A stretch of 64,000 nt of DNA from an uncultured Oscillospiraceae bacterium (GTDB lineage: Bacteria > Bacillota > Clostridia > Oscillospirales > Acutalibacteraceae): NCBI GenBank assembly GCA_900539845.1, contig UQDP01000001.1:186001-250000 (forward strand), read 5' to 3'. A program made the position numbers and the translations under genes. Below are positions 14,772-23,217 of this stretch, piece after piece. Below the pieces are notes generated by a model that was not told the origin of the DNA, searched no databases, and was given only the letters and a program-made list of their open reading frames with translations. Positions within the stretch are counted from its first letter, which is position 1, and each line of letters starts with the position of its first letter.

Positions 14772-17024
14772 ATGACTGATTTTAAGCAGTGGAACGGCTT
14801 TGAAGGTCGTATCTGGAAAGAAGAAGTCAATGTGCGCGACTTCATTCAGAAAAACTATGAGCCTTATGACGGCGATGATTCGTTTTTAGCCCCGCCGACA
14901 GAGGCAACAGATAAACTGTGGGGGATACTTCAGAAGCTTCAAAAAGAGGAGCGTGCTAAAAACGGTGTTCTTGATATGGAGACGGAAGTGGTATCCACTC
15001 TCACCTCCTACGGACCCGGCTATATCAGCGAGGAAACAAAAGACCTTGAGCAGATCGTGGGCTTGCAGACGGATAAACCCCTTAAAAGAGCGTTTATGCC
15101 TTTCGGCGGAATTAAAATGGCAGAGCAGGCTTGCGAGACCTATGGCTATAAGCCCGATCCACAGCTTCACAAGATCTTTACAGAGTATAGCAGAACACAC
15201 AATCAGGCTGTTTTCGATGCTTACACTCCGGAGATGAAGAAGGCACGCCACAATAAGATCATTACAGGTCTGCCGGATACATACGGACGCGGCAGAATTG
15301 TCGGCGATTACCGCAGAGTAGCGCTTTACGGCATAGATTTCCTTATTGAGGAAAAGAAAAAGGATTTTGATAACTGCGGCGACGGCACGATGACCGATGA
15401 TGTGATCCGTCTTCGTGAAGAGATCAAAATGCAGATAGATGCCCTTAACGGCATGAAAGAAATGGCAAAGATCTACGGTTATGATATTTCACAGCCGGCA
15501 GCCAATGCCAAGGAAGCCGCTCAGTGGCTCTATTTCGGCTATCTTGCTGCAATCAAAACACAGAACGGCGCGGCAATGAGCGTAGGCAGGATCTCCACTT
15601 TCCTGGATATTTATTTCCAGCGTGATCTTAAAAACGGCGTGCTTACCGAGAGCGAGGCGCAGGAGATCATAGACCATATGACGATGAAATTCCGTATGGT
15701 CAAATTCGCGAGAATCCCTTCTTATAATCAGCTCTTCAGCGGTGACCCGGTCTGGGCAACACTTGAAGTGGGCGGTATCGGCGTAGACGGACGCTCTATG
15801 GTAACCAAAACGGACTTCCGTTTCCTGCATACGCTTGAGAATATGGGACCGTCTCCCGAACCCAACCTCACGGTTCTCTATTCCAGCGCGCTTCCCGAAA
15901 CGTTCAAAAAGTACGCTGCGGAAATCTCTATCAGAACAAGCTCCATTCAGTATGAAAACGATGATGTTATGAAGCCCGTATGGGGCGATGACTATTCCAT
16001 CTGCTGCTGCGTTTCCGCAACGCAGACGGGTAAGGAGATGCAGTTCTTCGGTGCACGTGCAAACCTTGCTAAATGCTTGCTTTATGCAATAAACGGCGGT
16101 GTGGATACAAAGTCACACGATCAGGTTGCGCCTCCTTACGCGCCTATAACAAGCGAATATCTTGATTACGATGAGGTCATGAAGAAATATCTTGTGATGA
16201 TGGACTGGCTTGCGGGTCTTTATGTCAACACGCTCAACCTCATTCAGTATATGCACGATAAGTATTACTACGAGGCTGCCGAGATGGCGCTTATAGATAC
16301 CGATGTCCGCCGCACTTTTGCAACAGGCATAGCCGGTTTCTCACATGTTGTGGATTCACTCAGCGCGATCAAGTATGCAAAGGTAAAAACCATCAGAGAC
16401 GAAAACGGTCTTGTTGTGGATTATGAGACTGAGGGCGATTTCCCGAAATACGGCAATGATGATGACAGAGCGGACGATATTGCCGTTTGGCTCCTCAAGA
16501 CATTCCTTGAGATGATCAAGCGCCATCACACATACCGCGATTCAGAGCCGACAACCTCTATCCTTACAATCACTTCAAACGTTGTTTACGGCAAGGCGAC
16601 AGGCAATATGCCGGACGGCAGACGCGCAGGCGCGCCGCTTTCTCCCGGTGCAAACCCAAGCTACGGCGCAGAGCAGAACGGTCTTCTTGCTTCTCTCAAC
16701 TCTGTTGCAAAGCTGCCGTATCACTGGGCACTTGACGGAATTTCAAATACCCAGACGATCAACCCCGATGCGCTCGGTCATAATGAGAACGAGCAGTCAG
16801 ATAATCTTGTTCAGGTTATGGACGGATATTTTGATCAGGGCGCTCACCACCTTAACGTAAATGTGTTCGGCAAGGAAAAGCTTCTTGATGCTATGGAGCA
16901 CCCGGAAAAAGAGGAGTACGCAAACTTTACGATCCGCGTTTCGGGTTATGCCGTTAAGTTTATCGATCTTACCCGTGAGCAGCAGCTTGACGTGATTTCA
17001 CGTACCTGCCATGAAAGAATGTAA
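14772..17024 (+). CDS. pflB: Formate acetyltransferase (pyruvate formate-lyase)
   Basis: The 750-residue glycyl radical enzyme converts pyruvate and CoA to acetyl-CoA and formate in anaerobic fermentation. Visible features: the active-site cysteine pair in [18 protein letters not shown] near residue 415 and the C-terminal glycyl radical loop [10 protein letters not shown] close to residue 725. Length is typical. The frame is open from a TTG at 14757, but GGAGGA lies seven bases before the ATG at 14772, which gives the usual start [12 protein letters not shown]. It is followed by its activase gene seven bases later. The palindrome in its promoter suggests control by the DtxR-family protein encoded downstream. 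Confidence 0.96.
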   Translation: MTDFKQWNGFEGRIWKEEVNVRDFIQKNYEPYDGDDSFLAPPTEATDKLWGILQKLQKEERAKNGVLDMETEVVSTLTSYGPGYISEETKDLEQIVGLQTDKPLKRAFMPFGGIKMAEQACETYGYKPDPQLHKIFTEYSRTHNQAVFDAYTPEMKKARHNKIITGLPDTYGRGRIVGDYRRVALYGIDFLIEEKKKDFDNCGDGTMTDDVIRLREEIKMQIDALNGMKEMAKIYGYDISQPAANAKEAAQWLYFGYLAAIKTQNGAAMSVGRISTFLDIYFQRDLKNGVLTESEAQEIIDHMTMKFRMVKFARIPSYNQLFSGDPVWATLEVGGIGVDGRSMVTKTDFRFLHTLENMGPSPEPNLTVLYSSALPETFKKYAAEISIRTSSIQYENDDVMKPVWGDDYSICCCVSATQTGKEMQFFGARANLAKCLLYAINGGVDTKSHDQVAPPYAPITSEYLDYDEVMKKYLVMMDWLAGLYVNTLNLIQYMHDKYYYEAAEMALIDTDVRRTFATGIAGFSHVVDSLSAIKYAKVKTIRDENGLVVDYETEGDFPKYGNDDDRADDIAVWLLKTFLEMIKRHHTYRDSEPTTSILTITSNVVYGKATGNMPDGRRAGAPLSPGANPSYGAEQNGLLASLNSVAKLPYHWALDGISNTQTINPDALGHNENEQSDNLVQVMDGYFDQGAHHLNVNVFGKEKLLDAMEHPEKEEYANFTIRVSGYAVKFIDLTREQQLDVISRTCHERM

Positions 17025-17031
17025 GAAAGAC

Positions 17032-17775
17032 ATGATCGGTCGCGTCCATTCGCTTGAGACTTTCGGCTCAGTGGATGGACCGGGCGTGCGCTTTGTTGTG
17101 TTTTTGCAGGGCTGCGCCATGCGATGCCGCTATTGCCACAATCCGGAAACTTGGGCGTTCGGCGGTGAAGAATGGACTGCTCAGGAGCTGTTTGGCAGAG
17201 CCTGGAAGTATCATAATTACTGGGGAAAACAGCTGAAGTCAGGCGGAATCACCGTCAGCGGCGGAGAGCCTCTGCTTCAGATCGACTTTGTAACGGAATT
17301 CTTCAGACTTGCAAAAGAGCACGGCGTTCACACTGCGCTTGATACTGCGGGTCAGCCGTTTTCTTCAGGCGAGCCGTTTCTGTCAAAGTTTGAAGAGCTG
17401 CTCAAATACACGGATCTGTTTCTGCTGGATCTCAAAGAAATAGACGAACAAAAGCATATTGCGCTTACGGGGCACACAAATGCCAATACACTTGAAATGG
17501 CACGCTGTCTTTCTGATAAAGGTAAAGATATGTGGATACGTCATGTTCTTGTTCCCGGGCTGACCGATGATGAAGAAGGACTCAGAAAAACTTCTGATTT
17601 CATAAAATCTCTGGGAACCGTTAAAAGGGTGGAAGTGCTGCCGTATCATACGCTCGGTCTGTTTAAATGGGAAAAGCTCGGCATAGATTATTCTTTAAAA
17701 GAGGTTCGTGTTCCAACAGACGAAGAGATCAAAAAAGCCGAAGAACTTCTTTGTGTTTCGGATTATAAAGGCTGA
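17032..17775 (+). CDS. pflA: Pyruvate formate-lyase activating enzyme
   Basis: The 247-residue radical SAM enzyme installs the glycyl radical on PflB. It begins MIGRVHSLETFGSVDGPGVR, with the cluster motif CAMRCRYCHNPETW (CxxxCxxC) near residue 30, the GGITVSGGEPLLQ SAM-binding block near residue 74 and a DLKEIDEQKH region. The frame extends seven codons upstream to an ATG inside the end of pflB (17011); I chose 17032 because family members start at this point. The spacing to pflB is seven bases, so the genes are co-translated. Downstream lies a promoter and operator for the DtxR-family gene. Confidence 0.95.
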   Translation: MIGRVHSLETFGSVDGPGVRFVVFLQGCAMRCRYCHNPETWAFGGEEWTAQELFGRAWKYHNYWGKQLKSGGITVSGGEPLLQIDFVTEFFRLAKEHGVHTALDTAGQPFSSGEPFLSKFEELLKYTDLFLLDLKEIDEQKHIALTGHTNANTLEMARCLSDKGKDMWIRHVLVPGLTDDEEGLRKTSDFIKSLGTVKRVEVLPYHTLGLFKWEKLGIDYSLKEVRVPTDEEIKKAEELLCVSDYKG

Positions 17776-17785
17776 TGATTTTCGG

Positions 17786-17837
17786 TTGACATATGCGGTT
17801 TTCTGTGGTACTATAATTTTAGTTAGCTTATTCTAAC
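17786..17837 (+). promoter_or_regulatory. Promoter and palindromic operator before the DtxR-family gene
   Basis: TTGACA at 17786-17791 is followed by TACTAT after 17 bases (or TATAAT, 17812-17817, after 20). Five bases below TATAAT lies the operator-like GTTAGCTTATTCTAAC (17822-17837), sharing both half-sites with the pflB operator. Binding there would block transcription start. Confidence 0.65.
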
Positions 17838-17875
17838 TGCAACGCGCATTTGTCTTATTCCTGTTATTAGAAATA

Positions 17876-17902
17876 AAAGGCTCGGTTTATCGGGCCTTTT
17901 TT
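17876..17902 (+). terminator. Terminator-like hairpin in the leader of the DtxR-family gene
   Basis: AAAGGCTCG pairs with CGGGCCTTTT (one G-T pair) and a T-run follows. It lies between the promoter and the start codon, so it either ends pflA read-through or attenuates the regulator transcript, leaving a leader RNA of roughly 75 bases. Confidence 0.65.
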
Positions 17903-17926
17903 AATAAATTTTATTTGGTGATGAAA

Positions 17927-18292
17927 ATGAATCTGCACGCTTCAGGCGAGGATTACCTTGAGGCGATCCTTATTATCAAAAACAGAAAAGGTTATGTCCG
18001 CTCCATCGATGTTGCAGGCTTTATGAACTATTCAAAGCCCAGCGTGAGCCATGCTGTTTCTTTGCTCAGGGACGGCGGCTTTATCAGCGTTGATGAAAAC
18101 GGTTATCTCAATCTGACTGATGCGGGCAGGGAGATCGCTGAAAAGATCTATGAGCGCCATTTGTTTTTTAAGCAGAAGCTTATGAAAGCCGGGGTAGATG
18201 AAAAAACAGCCGAGGAAGAGGCTTGCCGTATAGAGCACGATATAAGCGACGACACGTTTAATAAAATAAAGCTAATGTTTGATGAAACCTAA
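17927..18292 (+). CDS. DtxR/MntR-family metal-dependent regulator (short form)
   Basis: The 121-residue protein starts with the typical HASGEDYLEAILII, has a winged helix with the recognition segment GFMNYSKPSVSHAVSLLRDGG, LNLTDAGREIAE, and a dimerisation/metal segment ERHLFFKQKL then EEEACRIEHDIS. The E-E-A-C-R-I-E-H block supplies metal ligands (Cys, Glu, His) in DtxR-type proteins. It lacks the SH3-like third domain, as many MntR-like clostridial forms do. The ATG at 17927 has GGTGAT six bases upstream; earlier in-frame TTG, GTG and ATG codons are less likely. The shared palindromes suggest autoregulation and control of pflBA by iron or manganese, which is inference. Confidence 0.85.
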   Translation: MNLHASGEDYLEAILIIKNRKGYVRSIDVAGFMNYSKPSVSHAVSLLRDGGFISVDENGYLNLTDAGREIAEKIYERHLFFKQKLMKAGVDEKTAEEEACRIEHDISDDTFNKIKLMFDET

Positions 18293-18310
18293 ATCGTATT
18301 TGTTTGACAG

Positions 18311-18337
18311 CGCCGTCATTTATGCACGGCGTTTCTT
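18311..18337 (+). terminator. Terminator after the DtxR-family gene
   Basis: Stem CGCCGT/ACGGCG with a nine-base loop and a TTTCTTT tail. Confidence 0.65.
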
Positions 18338-18384
18338 TACATATTAGGCATTATCTTGTATCATTGTGATCGGAAGTGATGTAA

Positions 18385-18852
18385 ATGAAGATAAGAAGAG
18401 CGAATGTTGAAGATATCAGCCAAATAGACAGGCTGCTTTATCAGGTGAATAAAGTCCATTCTGATGCTCGTCCCGATCTTTTTAAAGCAGGCGCAAAAAA
18501 GTACAGCGATGAGGAATTGCGTAGTATTCTTACCGAGGATAACACCCCTGTTTTTGCTGCTGTTGATGATAACGGCGGGTTGCTCGGTTATGCGTTCTGT
18601 ATTTTTGAATCTCCGCACTCAGGCGCTATGTGTAATGTTAAGACCCTTTACATAGATGATCTGTGTGTCGATGAAACATGCAGAGGGCAGCATGTCGGGT
18701 CAAAGCTGTACGAATACGTGCTTGATTTTGCAAAAAGATCCGGCTGTTATAATGTAACGCTGAATGTCTGGTCACTCAATGAAAGCGCAAGAAAGTTTTA
18801 TGAAAAATGCGGCCTCTCCGTTCAGAAGATCGGAATGGAAAAAATACTTTAA
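18385..18852 (+). CDS. GNAT-family N-acetyltransferase
   Basis: The 155-residue protein has the GNAT core: IRRANVEDISQIDRLL at the start, the central strand TLYIDDLCVDETCRGQHVGSKLYEY near residue 95 with an acetyl-CoA-binding R/QxxGxG/S-type loop, and NVWSLNESARKFYEKCGL near residue 130. Such enzymes move an acetyl group from acetyl-CoA to an amine. The acceptor is not known; the C-terminal form resembles small-molecule or ribosomal-protein acetyltransferases. It is a single gene with its own ATG and GTGAT upstream, closed by a very strong terminator. Confidence 0.88.
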   Translation: MKIRRANVEDISQIDRLLYQVNKVHSDARPDLFKAGAKKYSDEELRSILTEDNTPVFAAVDDNGGLLGYAFCIFESPHSGAMCNVKTLYIDDLCVDETCRGQHVGSKLYEYVLDFAKRSGCYNVTLNVWSLNESARKFYEKCGLSVQKIGMEKIL

Positions 18853-18867
18853 ACAGTGTTTAAATAT

Positions 18868-18909
18868 AAAGGCGCTATGTAAAGTAATCTTACTTTACAT
18901 AGCGCCTTT
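18868..18909. terminator. 20-base-pair bidirectional terminator
   Basis: AAAGGCGCTATGTAAAGTAA pairs perfectly with its mirror around a two-base loop. It separates the acetyltransferase gene from the convergent zinc-ribbon pair and serves both strands. Confidence 0.92.
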
Positions 18910-18919
18910 CGTATTGAAT

Positions 18920-19294
18920 TCAATTTCCAATTTGATATGTTGTTTTCTCTGCATATGAATGGTTAAAAGGTATACCTTTAATAATAGCGTTTGCTTCAGC
19001 GGATATTGAAATGTTTGTAGTTTCTTCATCATCAAATACCCCACTTAAACCAAGGATAAGCATTACGGCGTAAAATATTACATAGATTATTACAATTGTT
19101 AAAATTATTATTTTAACTTTCTTAATGATTTTTTTGATTTTTTCCTTTTTTATATTTTTCTTTTCCTCTTGTAATTTTTTTCTTTCTTCTTCTGACTGTA
19201 AAGTAATATAATCAAATTCATTAAATCCGCAGTTGTGGCAAAATATCTCATTCTCGTTTACTACTTGATGGCAATTTTTACACATTTTCATCAT
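18920..19294 (-). CDS. Zinc-ribbon membrane protein, short
   Basis: The 124-residue protein has an N-terminal zinc ribbon (CKNCHQVVNENEIFCHNCG, residues 5-23), a very Lys/Glu-rich helix (EEERKKLQEEKKNIKKEKIK), one transmembrane segment at about 60-82 (IIILTIVIIYVIFYAVMLIL) and a short polar outer tail. It is AT-rich compared with the neighbours. It follows the longer zinc-ribbon gene by 14 bases, with AGAGG upstream, so the two form an operon. No enzyme motif is seen. Cytosolic zinc ribbon plus membrane anchor suggests a regulatory or stress-sensing protein, but the function is unknown. Confidence 0.75.
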   Translation of the reverse strand: MMKMCKNCHQVVNENEIFCHNCGFNEFDYITLQSEEERKKLQEEKKNIKKEKIKKIIKKVKIIILTIVIIYVIFYAVMLILGLSGVFDDEETTNISISAEANAIIKGIPFNHSYAEKTTYQIGN

Positions 19295-19308
19295 TTTAAC
19301 CTCTAAGT

Positions 19309-19968
19309 TTATTTTTTATATGTAGTGTGTTTATTTCTTGATGTCATATAGCCGCAATGTTCACATTGCAAAGATACTGTATAATGTACTGTTTCTGCCG
19401 GAACATCAACATAATAGTCAGTTTCTTGGTAACGATCCATATTTCTGGAGTACGCACTTTTTCTGTTGACATTATATGTTCTGGCAGTTCTTTTTTCTTG
19501 AATTGTAGTGCTTTCCTTTGCGGTTATTTTCCGATCAACTTCTTTTAATCCGTTCCAAGTTTGGCATTCAGGGCATGTGTTTTTTGAATAATTAAGATTA
19601 ACAAGCGAGTAAATTATAAGAGGAATACAAATAATCCAAAGCCAAAATTGAATTGTGAAAAGACTTATAATAAACAATATTGTCGCAGCTATAATAGGTA
19701 CTATTATTTTTCTGATTTTTTTATGATCGTTTTCTTCTTTTCGTTCCTGAATTAAAATTTTGCTATCTTTAATATAATTGTTTTGTTCATTATCATCTGT
19801 TGTTTCATTTTTCTGCTCAATCTCGTTTCCGTTTTTAAAACTTTGCTGGTGTCTGGTATTTTGTTTTTTGTTTTCATTTTCTTTGATGAAAAAACTGCTC
19901 GAACCACATTGAGTACAGAATTTATATTCATCTTTTACTAAATTAAGGCAATTTTTACATACTTTCAT
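19309..19968 (-). CDS. Zinc-ribbon membrane protein, long
   Basis: The 219-residue protein starts with a zinc ribbon (CKNCLNLVKDEYKFCTQCG), continues with a polar Asn/Glu/Lys-rich linker, two adjacent hydrophobic segments (about 100-135, IIVPIIAATILFIISLFTI then FWLWIICIPLIIYSLVNL), and a second metal-binding region in the C-terminal half (CPECQTWNGLKEV and LQCEHCGYMTSRNKHT, about 145-215). A Tyr/Arg-rich stretch lies between them. GAGGG sits eight bases before the ATG at 19966-19968; a TTG 18 bases upstream is less likely. Base composition is clearly AT-rich. It is expressed from the promoter at 20002-20030. No known family is assigned. Confidence 0.75.
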   Translation of the reverse strand: MKVCKNCLNLVKDEYKFCTQCGSSSFFIKENENKKQNTRHQQSFKNGNEIEQKNETTDDNEQNNYIKDSKILIQERKEENDHKKIRKIIVPIIAATILFIISLFTIQFWLWIICIPLIIYSLVNLNYSKNTCPECQTWNGLKEVDRKITAKESTTIQEKRTARTYNVNRKSAYSRNMDRYQETDYYVDVPAETVHYTVSLQCEHCGYMTSRNKHTTYKK

Positions 19969-20001
19969 AATATTGACCCTCTTCAAATTTATTGTAATTT
20001 A

Positions 20002-20030
20002 ATTATACACACATTTTATAAAATAGTCAA
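20002..20030 (-). promoter_or_regulatory. Promoter of the zinc-ribbon pair
   Basis: On the minus strand, TTGACT, 17 bases, TATAAT. A small dyad GGTA-CAC-TACC lies just outside at 20037-20047, possibly bound by the divergently encoded XRE protein. Confidence 0.65.
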
Positions 20031-20101
20031 CCTAATGGTACACTACCTATTGACTAATTATATTTATGGTGCATTAATGTTACTATTTGATTGGTGATGT
20101 T

Positions 20102-20302
20102 ATGTTAAAAATGAATGTGCAGAATCTACTGAATGAACGAGGTAAAACAAGGTATTGGTTGGTTAAGGAAATGCAAACAACGTATAAGACTGTAAACAAG
20201 ATCTGTGATAATACATTGACAGGTCTGCAACTGGAAACCATTGAAAAACTTTGTGATATTTTAGAATGTTCGCCAAACGATTTGTTTTTATTTGAAGAAT
20301 AA
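20102..20302 (+). CDS. Small XRE-family HTH regulator
   Basis: The 66-residue protein is a bare Cro/CI-type helix-turn-helix: NVQNLLNERGKTRYWLVKEM, then TTYKTVNKICDNTL (recognition helix area), LQLETIEKLCDILECSPNDLF. This layout is common in YozG-like regulators. GGTGATG precedes the ATG at 20102. It is divergent from the zinc-ribbon pair with a 133-base shared control region and so is the likely regulator of that pair. A hairpin terminator follows at 20304. Confidence 0.85.
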   Translation: MLKMNVQNLLNERGKTRYWLVKEMQTTYKTVNKICDNTLTGLQLETIEKLCDILECSPNDLFLFEE

Positions 20303-20303
20303 A

Positions 20304-20364
20304 AAAAGCCGTTGAAAGCAGTGCGCTGATATGAATCAGTAGCATACTGTTTTCAATGGCTTTT
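20304..20364 (+). terminator. Terminator after the XRE gene
   Basis: AAAAGCCGTTGAAAGCAG pairs with CTGTTTTCAATGGCTTTT allowing G-T pairs; it may end both this gene and the convergent sigK. Confidence 0.65.
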
Positions 20365-20399
20365 GATTTTAACCGAATATGAAATTGTGTAAGTGTTGC

Positions 20400-21083
20400 T
20401 TATTCAATATGCTTTTTTATGTCATTTAACACCTTTTTTTCGATCCTTGAAACATAGCTGCGGCTGATGTTCAGCCGCGCGGCAACCTCACGCTGCGTCA
20501 GCGGCTTGGTGTTGTCAAGCCCGTATCGCAAAATGATGATTTCACGCTCGCGCTCATCGTCAAGGTTTTCAATGTATTTGGCAACCTTCTCCCAGCGGAT
20601 CTTCTTTTCAAGATCCTCCGCCATATCACGGCGGTCGCTTATCGTGTCCTGTAAGGTCAGCGGGTTTCCGTCACGGTCGCTTTCCAGCGAATCACTCAGG
20701 TGCACATCTCCCGCCGATTTTTTCAGATTCCTGAAATGCATCAGTATCTCATTTTCAATGCAGCGGCTGGCATATGTGGCAAGATGGATGCATTTATCGG
20801 GGTTAAAGCTATCGATGGCTTTGATCAGTCCAATTGTGCCTATTGAAATGAGGTCATCTGTGTCATTCGTTTTAGAGTAGTATTTTTTTACAATGTGGCT
20901 CACAAGGCGCAGATTACGCTCTATCAGCAGTGCGCGTGCGTCCTTATCTCCGTTTTTAAGGCGCTCAATAGCTTCTTTTTCCTCTTTACGGTTCAGCGGT
21001 TTGGGAAAGCTTGAAGTGTTGTTGATGTGCAGAATAAAGTACAGAAAATTTGCACTCAGAAAAGAAAGAATCGCAGAAAGCAT
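20400..21083 (-). CDS. sigK: Sporulation sigma factor pro-sigma-K, uninterrupted
   Basis: The 227-residue protein has a hydrophobic pro-sequence (LSAILSFLSANFLYFILHI, residues 2-20), then SFPKPLNRKEEKEAIERLKNGD, region 2 with LISIGTIGLIKAIDSFNPDKCIHLATYASRCIENEILMH-type residues, and region 4 with LTQREVAARLNISRSYVSRIEKK. This is the mother-cell late sporulation sigma factor, activated by SpoIVFB-type cleavage of the pro-sequence. The gene is intact, so no skin-like prophage interrupts it. Start: the ATG at 21083 has GGTGAT six bases upstream; GTG 21092 and ATG 21089 are alternatives. It stands alone, behind the terminator of the upstream transporter gene. Confidence 0.92.
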   Translation of the reverse strand: MLSAILSFLSANFLYFILHINNTSSFPKPLNRKEEKEAIERLKNGDKDARALLIERNLRLVSHIVKKYYSKTNDTDDLISIGTIGLIKAIDSFNPDKCIHLATYASRCIENEILMHFRNLKKSAGDVHLSDSLESDRDGNPLTLQDTISDRRDMAEDLEKKIRWEKVAKYIENLDDEREREIIILRYGLDNTKPLTQREVAARLNISRSYVSRIEKKVLNDIKKHIE

Positions 21084-21141
21084 TTTCATCACCGCTTAAT
21101 TTATATGATGTGCAGCCTGTCAAAATTCTTTTGAAAATATG

Positions 21142-21183
21142 AAAACAGTTCTGTAAAGCTTTATTGCTTTACAGAACTGTTTT
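21142..21183 (-). terminator. Terminator after the CDF transporter gene
   Basis: A perfect 18-base stem, AAAACAGTTCTGTAAAGC and its mirror, with a 6-base loop and flanking A/T runs usable in either direction. Confidence 0.9.
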
Positions 21184-21201
21184 GCGTAAATGCATACACT
21201 T

Positions 21202-22368
21202 TTACACAAAGCTGTGCTCAACCGTTATGACGAGAAAGATGTTTTTGTCCTTTTCGCTCACTGCCTTTTGCAGTCCGCTGATGATTTCGCGTTTGCTCTG
21301 CGGATATTGATGCGGTATGACAAGATCAAAAATGAAATTGGTCTTTATTCTTCCGTCCACAACTCTGAAATCGTGAAACGTAAATTTTTCATCGTATTCC
21401 TTTATGATCTCAGCCATAAATTCTTTGTAACGGTTGATTTTTTCATCGTTTACAGCAACGGGATCCATATGTATGCACATCATGATATTCAATTCTTTGC
21501 TTATTAGTTTTTCGGTAATATCTATGATATCGTGCACTTCAAGGATATCAGCGTCACACGGGACTTCGGCGTGTGCCGAAGCGATTATTCTGCCCGGACC
21601 GTAATCATGTACGATCAGATCATGCACACCGTAAATACAGCTTTGGCTGAGCATAATATCCTCTATTCTCTTAACGAGTTGGGGTGACGGAGCTCTTCCG
21701 AGCAGCCGGCTTGAAATGTCCTTGACGATCTCTACACCCGATATAAAAATCAATACCGCGACGATAATACCCATAATACCGTCTGCGTAAACAAAATCGG
21801 TAAAGCGGGAGATCAAAAGTGCCGCGATCGTGGCGGCGGTCGCAATGCAGTCGTTAAGACAGTCCTGTTTAACGGCCTTTGCGTTCACATTTTCCGTTTC
21901 TTTATAAATTATATTGTTGAAAAAGGCCATCCAGAGCTTTACAAGTATAGCCACTATCAGAATTATGACAGATGCGGCGCTGAAGTTTACCGCTTCGGGG
22001 TGTATAAGCTTTTCAACGCTGCTCTTTAATAATTCAAAGCTCATTAAAAATATCAGGAATGATATAATAAGTCCACAGATATATTCAATCCTTCCGTGAC
22101 CGAAGGGATGTTCGTCATCTACCGGCTTGCCTGAGAGCTTAGCGCCGGCAATCGTAACTATGTTGGAGCTTGCGTCTGAAAGGTTGTTTACGGCGTCGGC
22201 AGTTATGGATACGGAATTTGTGAACGAACCTACGGCGAATTTAAAAATGCACAGCAGAAGATTGCATACGATACCCACTGCGCCTGACAGCACTCCGTAT
22301 CTTTCTCTTTCCTGCGCTGAGGAAAGCTTTTTGTTTTTTATAAATATCCTTATAAGCAGCTTACTCAT
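21202..22368 (-). CDS. Cation diffusion facilitator transporter
   Basis: The 388-residue protein has six hydrophobic segments in the first 215 residues. Metal-site motifs are visible: TADAVNNLSDASSN near residue 56 (D-x-x-x-D on TM2), HPFGHGRIEYI, and KQDCLNDCIATAAT near residue 164 on TM5. A cytosolic ferredoxin-like domain follows (VHDLIVHDYGPGRIIASAHAEV). These proteins export Zn, Mn, Fe or similar ions in exchange for protons. It is longer than the 300-residue core because of a C-terminal extension with a DFRVVDGRIKTNFIFDL segment. Start ATG 22368 has GGGTGA five bases before it. Metal specificity is not determined. Confidence 0.9.
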   Translation of the reverse strand: MSKLLIRIFIKNKKLSSAQERERYGVLSGAVGIVCNLLLCIFKFAVGSFTNSVSITADAVNNLSDASSNIVTIAGAKLSGKPVDDEHPFGHGRIEYICGLIISFLIFLMSFELLKSSVEKLIHPEAVNFSAASVIILIVAILVKLWMAFFNNIIYKETENVNAKAVKQDCLNDCIATAATIAALLISRFTDFVYADGIMGIIVAVLIFISGVEIVKDISSRLLGRAPSPQLVKRIEDIMLSQSCIYGVHDLIVHDYGPGRIIASAHAEVPCDADILEVHDIIDITEKLISKELNIMMCIHMDPVAVNDEKINRYKEFMAEIIKEYDEKFTFHDFRVVDGRIKTNFIFDLVIPHQYPQSKREIISGLQKAVSEKDKNIFLVITVEHSFV

Positions 22369-22463
22369 ACTTTTCACCCGGAATCTATTATATTATTTAA
22401 TTTATACCACAATTAACTGTTTAACTCAATAGTAAAAAGTGCTATAATATAGGCGGTGATGAA

Positions 22464-23033
22464 ATGAAAACTTTTATGATCATAAACGGATCTCCGCGAA
22501 AAGACGGAGTGTCCTCAGAACTGGCAAAACAGGTCAAGCCGTATTTTCTTGACTGTGAGATAAAGGAGTATAATGTTTATGACCTTGCCCCGTCTCCGTG
22601 TACGGACTGCAAATACTGCGAGTACCATGACGGGTGTTCAAATAAAGACCTTGATATTTTTTTTGAGGATTTTGAGGAGGCGGATTACATCGCCTTTTTC
22701 ACTCCCGTATATAATAATTTTTTTCCTGCTCCGCTGAAGGCGGTGATAGATAGGTTCCAGCGCTATTACAGCGCCAGATTCAAGCGCGGCGCGAATCCTC
22801 CGATAGCCAAGCATAAAAGGGTAGGCGTTGTTATCGTTTCAGGCTCAAACGCCCGTTCCAGCGCGGATTATATGAGCAAAACTCTTAAACAGTCCTTTGC
22901 TGTCCTGAATGGCGATGTGTGCGCGAGATATTTTATTCCTAACACCGATCTGGGTATGTATACCTTTAATATTGTGGAACTTCAGAAATTTATTCATCAG
23001 CTCAAGGGGCTTTCAAAAAATCCGCTTCTGTAG
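22464..23033 (+). CDS. Flavodoxin-like NAD(P)H-dependent FMN reductase
   Basis: The 189-residue protein begins with the FMN phosphate loop INGSPRKDGVSSEL, has a Cys-rich CTDCKYCEYHDGC segment near residue 50, and TPVYNNFFPAPLKAVIDRFQRYY near residue 85, all typical of iron-sulfur flavoprotein or NADPH-dependent FMN reductase family members. The four cysteines could bind a cluster or be redox-active. It is cytosolic. GGTGATG precedes the ATG. A single gene between the divergent CDF transporter and ruvC; the substrate is unknown. Confidence 0.86.
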   Translation: MKTFMIINGSPRKDGVSSELAKQVKPYFLDCEIKEYNVYDLAPSPCTDCKYCEYHDGCSNKDLDIFFEDFEEADYIAFFTPVYNNFFPAPLKAVIDRFQRYYSARFKRGANPPIAKHKRVGVVIVSGSNARSSADYMSKTLKQSFAVLNGDVCARYFIPNTDLGMYTFNIVELQKFIHQLKGLSKNPLL

Positions 23034-23046
23034 CAGCTTGGGAATT

Positions 23047-23081
23047 AAAATAATGCGGCTGAAAATCAGCTGCATTATTTT
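23047..23081 (+). terminator. Terminator after the flavodoxin-like gene
   Basis: AAAATAATGC-GGCTG pairs with its mirror around an AAAAT loop, ending in a T-run. Confidence 0.75.
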
Positions 23082-23104
23082 ATTTGCCCCGGTCTGTTTG
23101 CGGT

Positions 23105-23187
23105 GCATTTTGTTAGCCTTTATTCACTTTTTATTTATATTTAGTTTTATTTTATTTATTGATTAACAAAATGCAATATGATATAAT
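23105..23187 (+). promoter_or_regulatory. ruv operon promoter with an outer inverted repeat
   Basis: TTGATT (23159-23164), 17 bases, TATAAT (23182-23187). An 11-base inverted repeat, GCATTTTGTTA at 23105-23115 and TAACAAAATGC at 23164-23174, has its right arm over the spacer. No LexA-like GAAC-GTTC site is seen. Confidence 0.6.
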
Positions 23188-23217
23188 TGGTTAAATTATT
23201 ATGGAGCAGTATGTACT

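Noticed and set aside
20400..21083. skin-type element in sigK
   Set aside because: The sigK frame is continuous through regions 2 to 4, so no insertion is present.
22443..22448. TATAAT before the flavodoxin-like gene
   Set aside because: It ends 15 bases before the ATG, so the ribosome-binding site would be lost; no good -35 is present.
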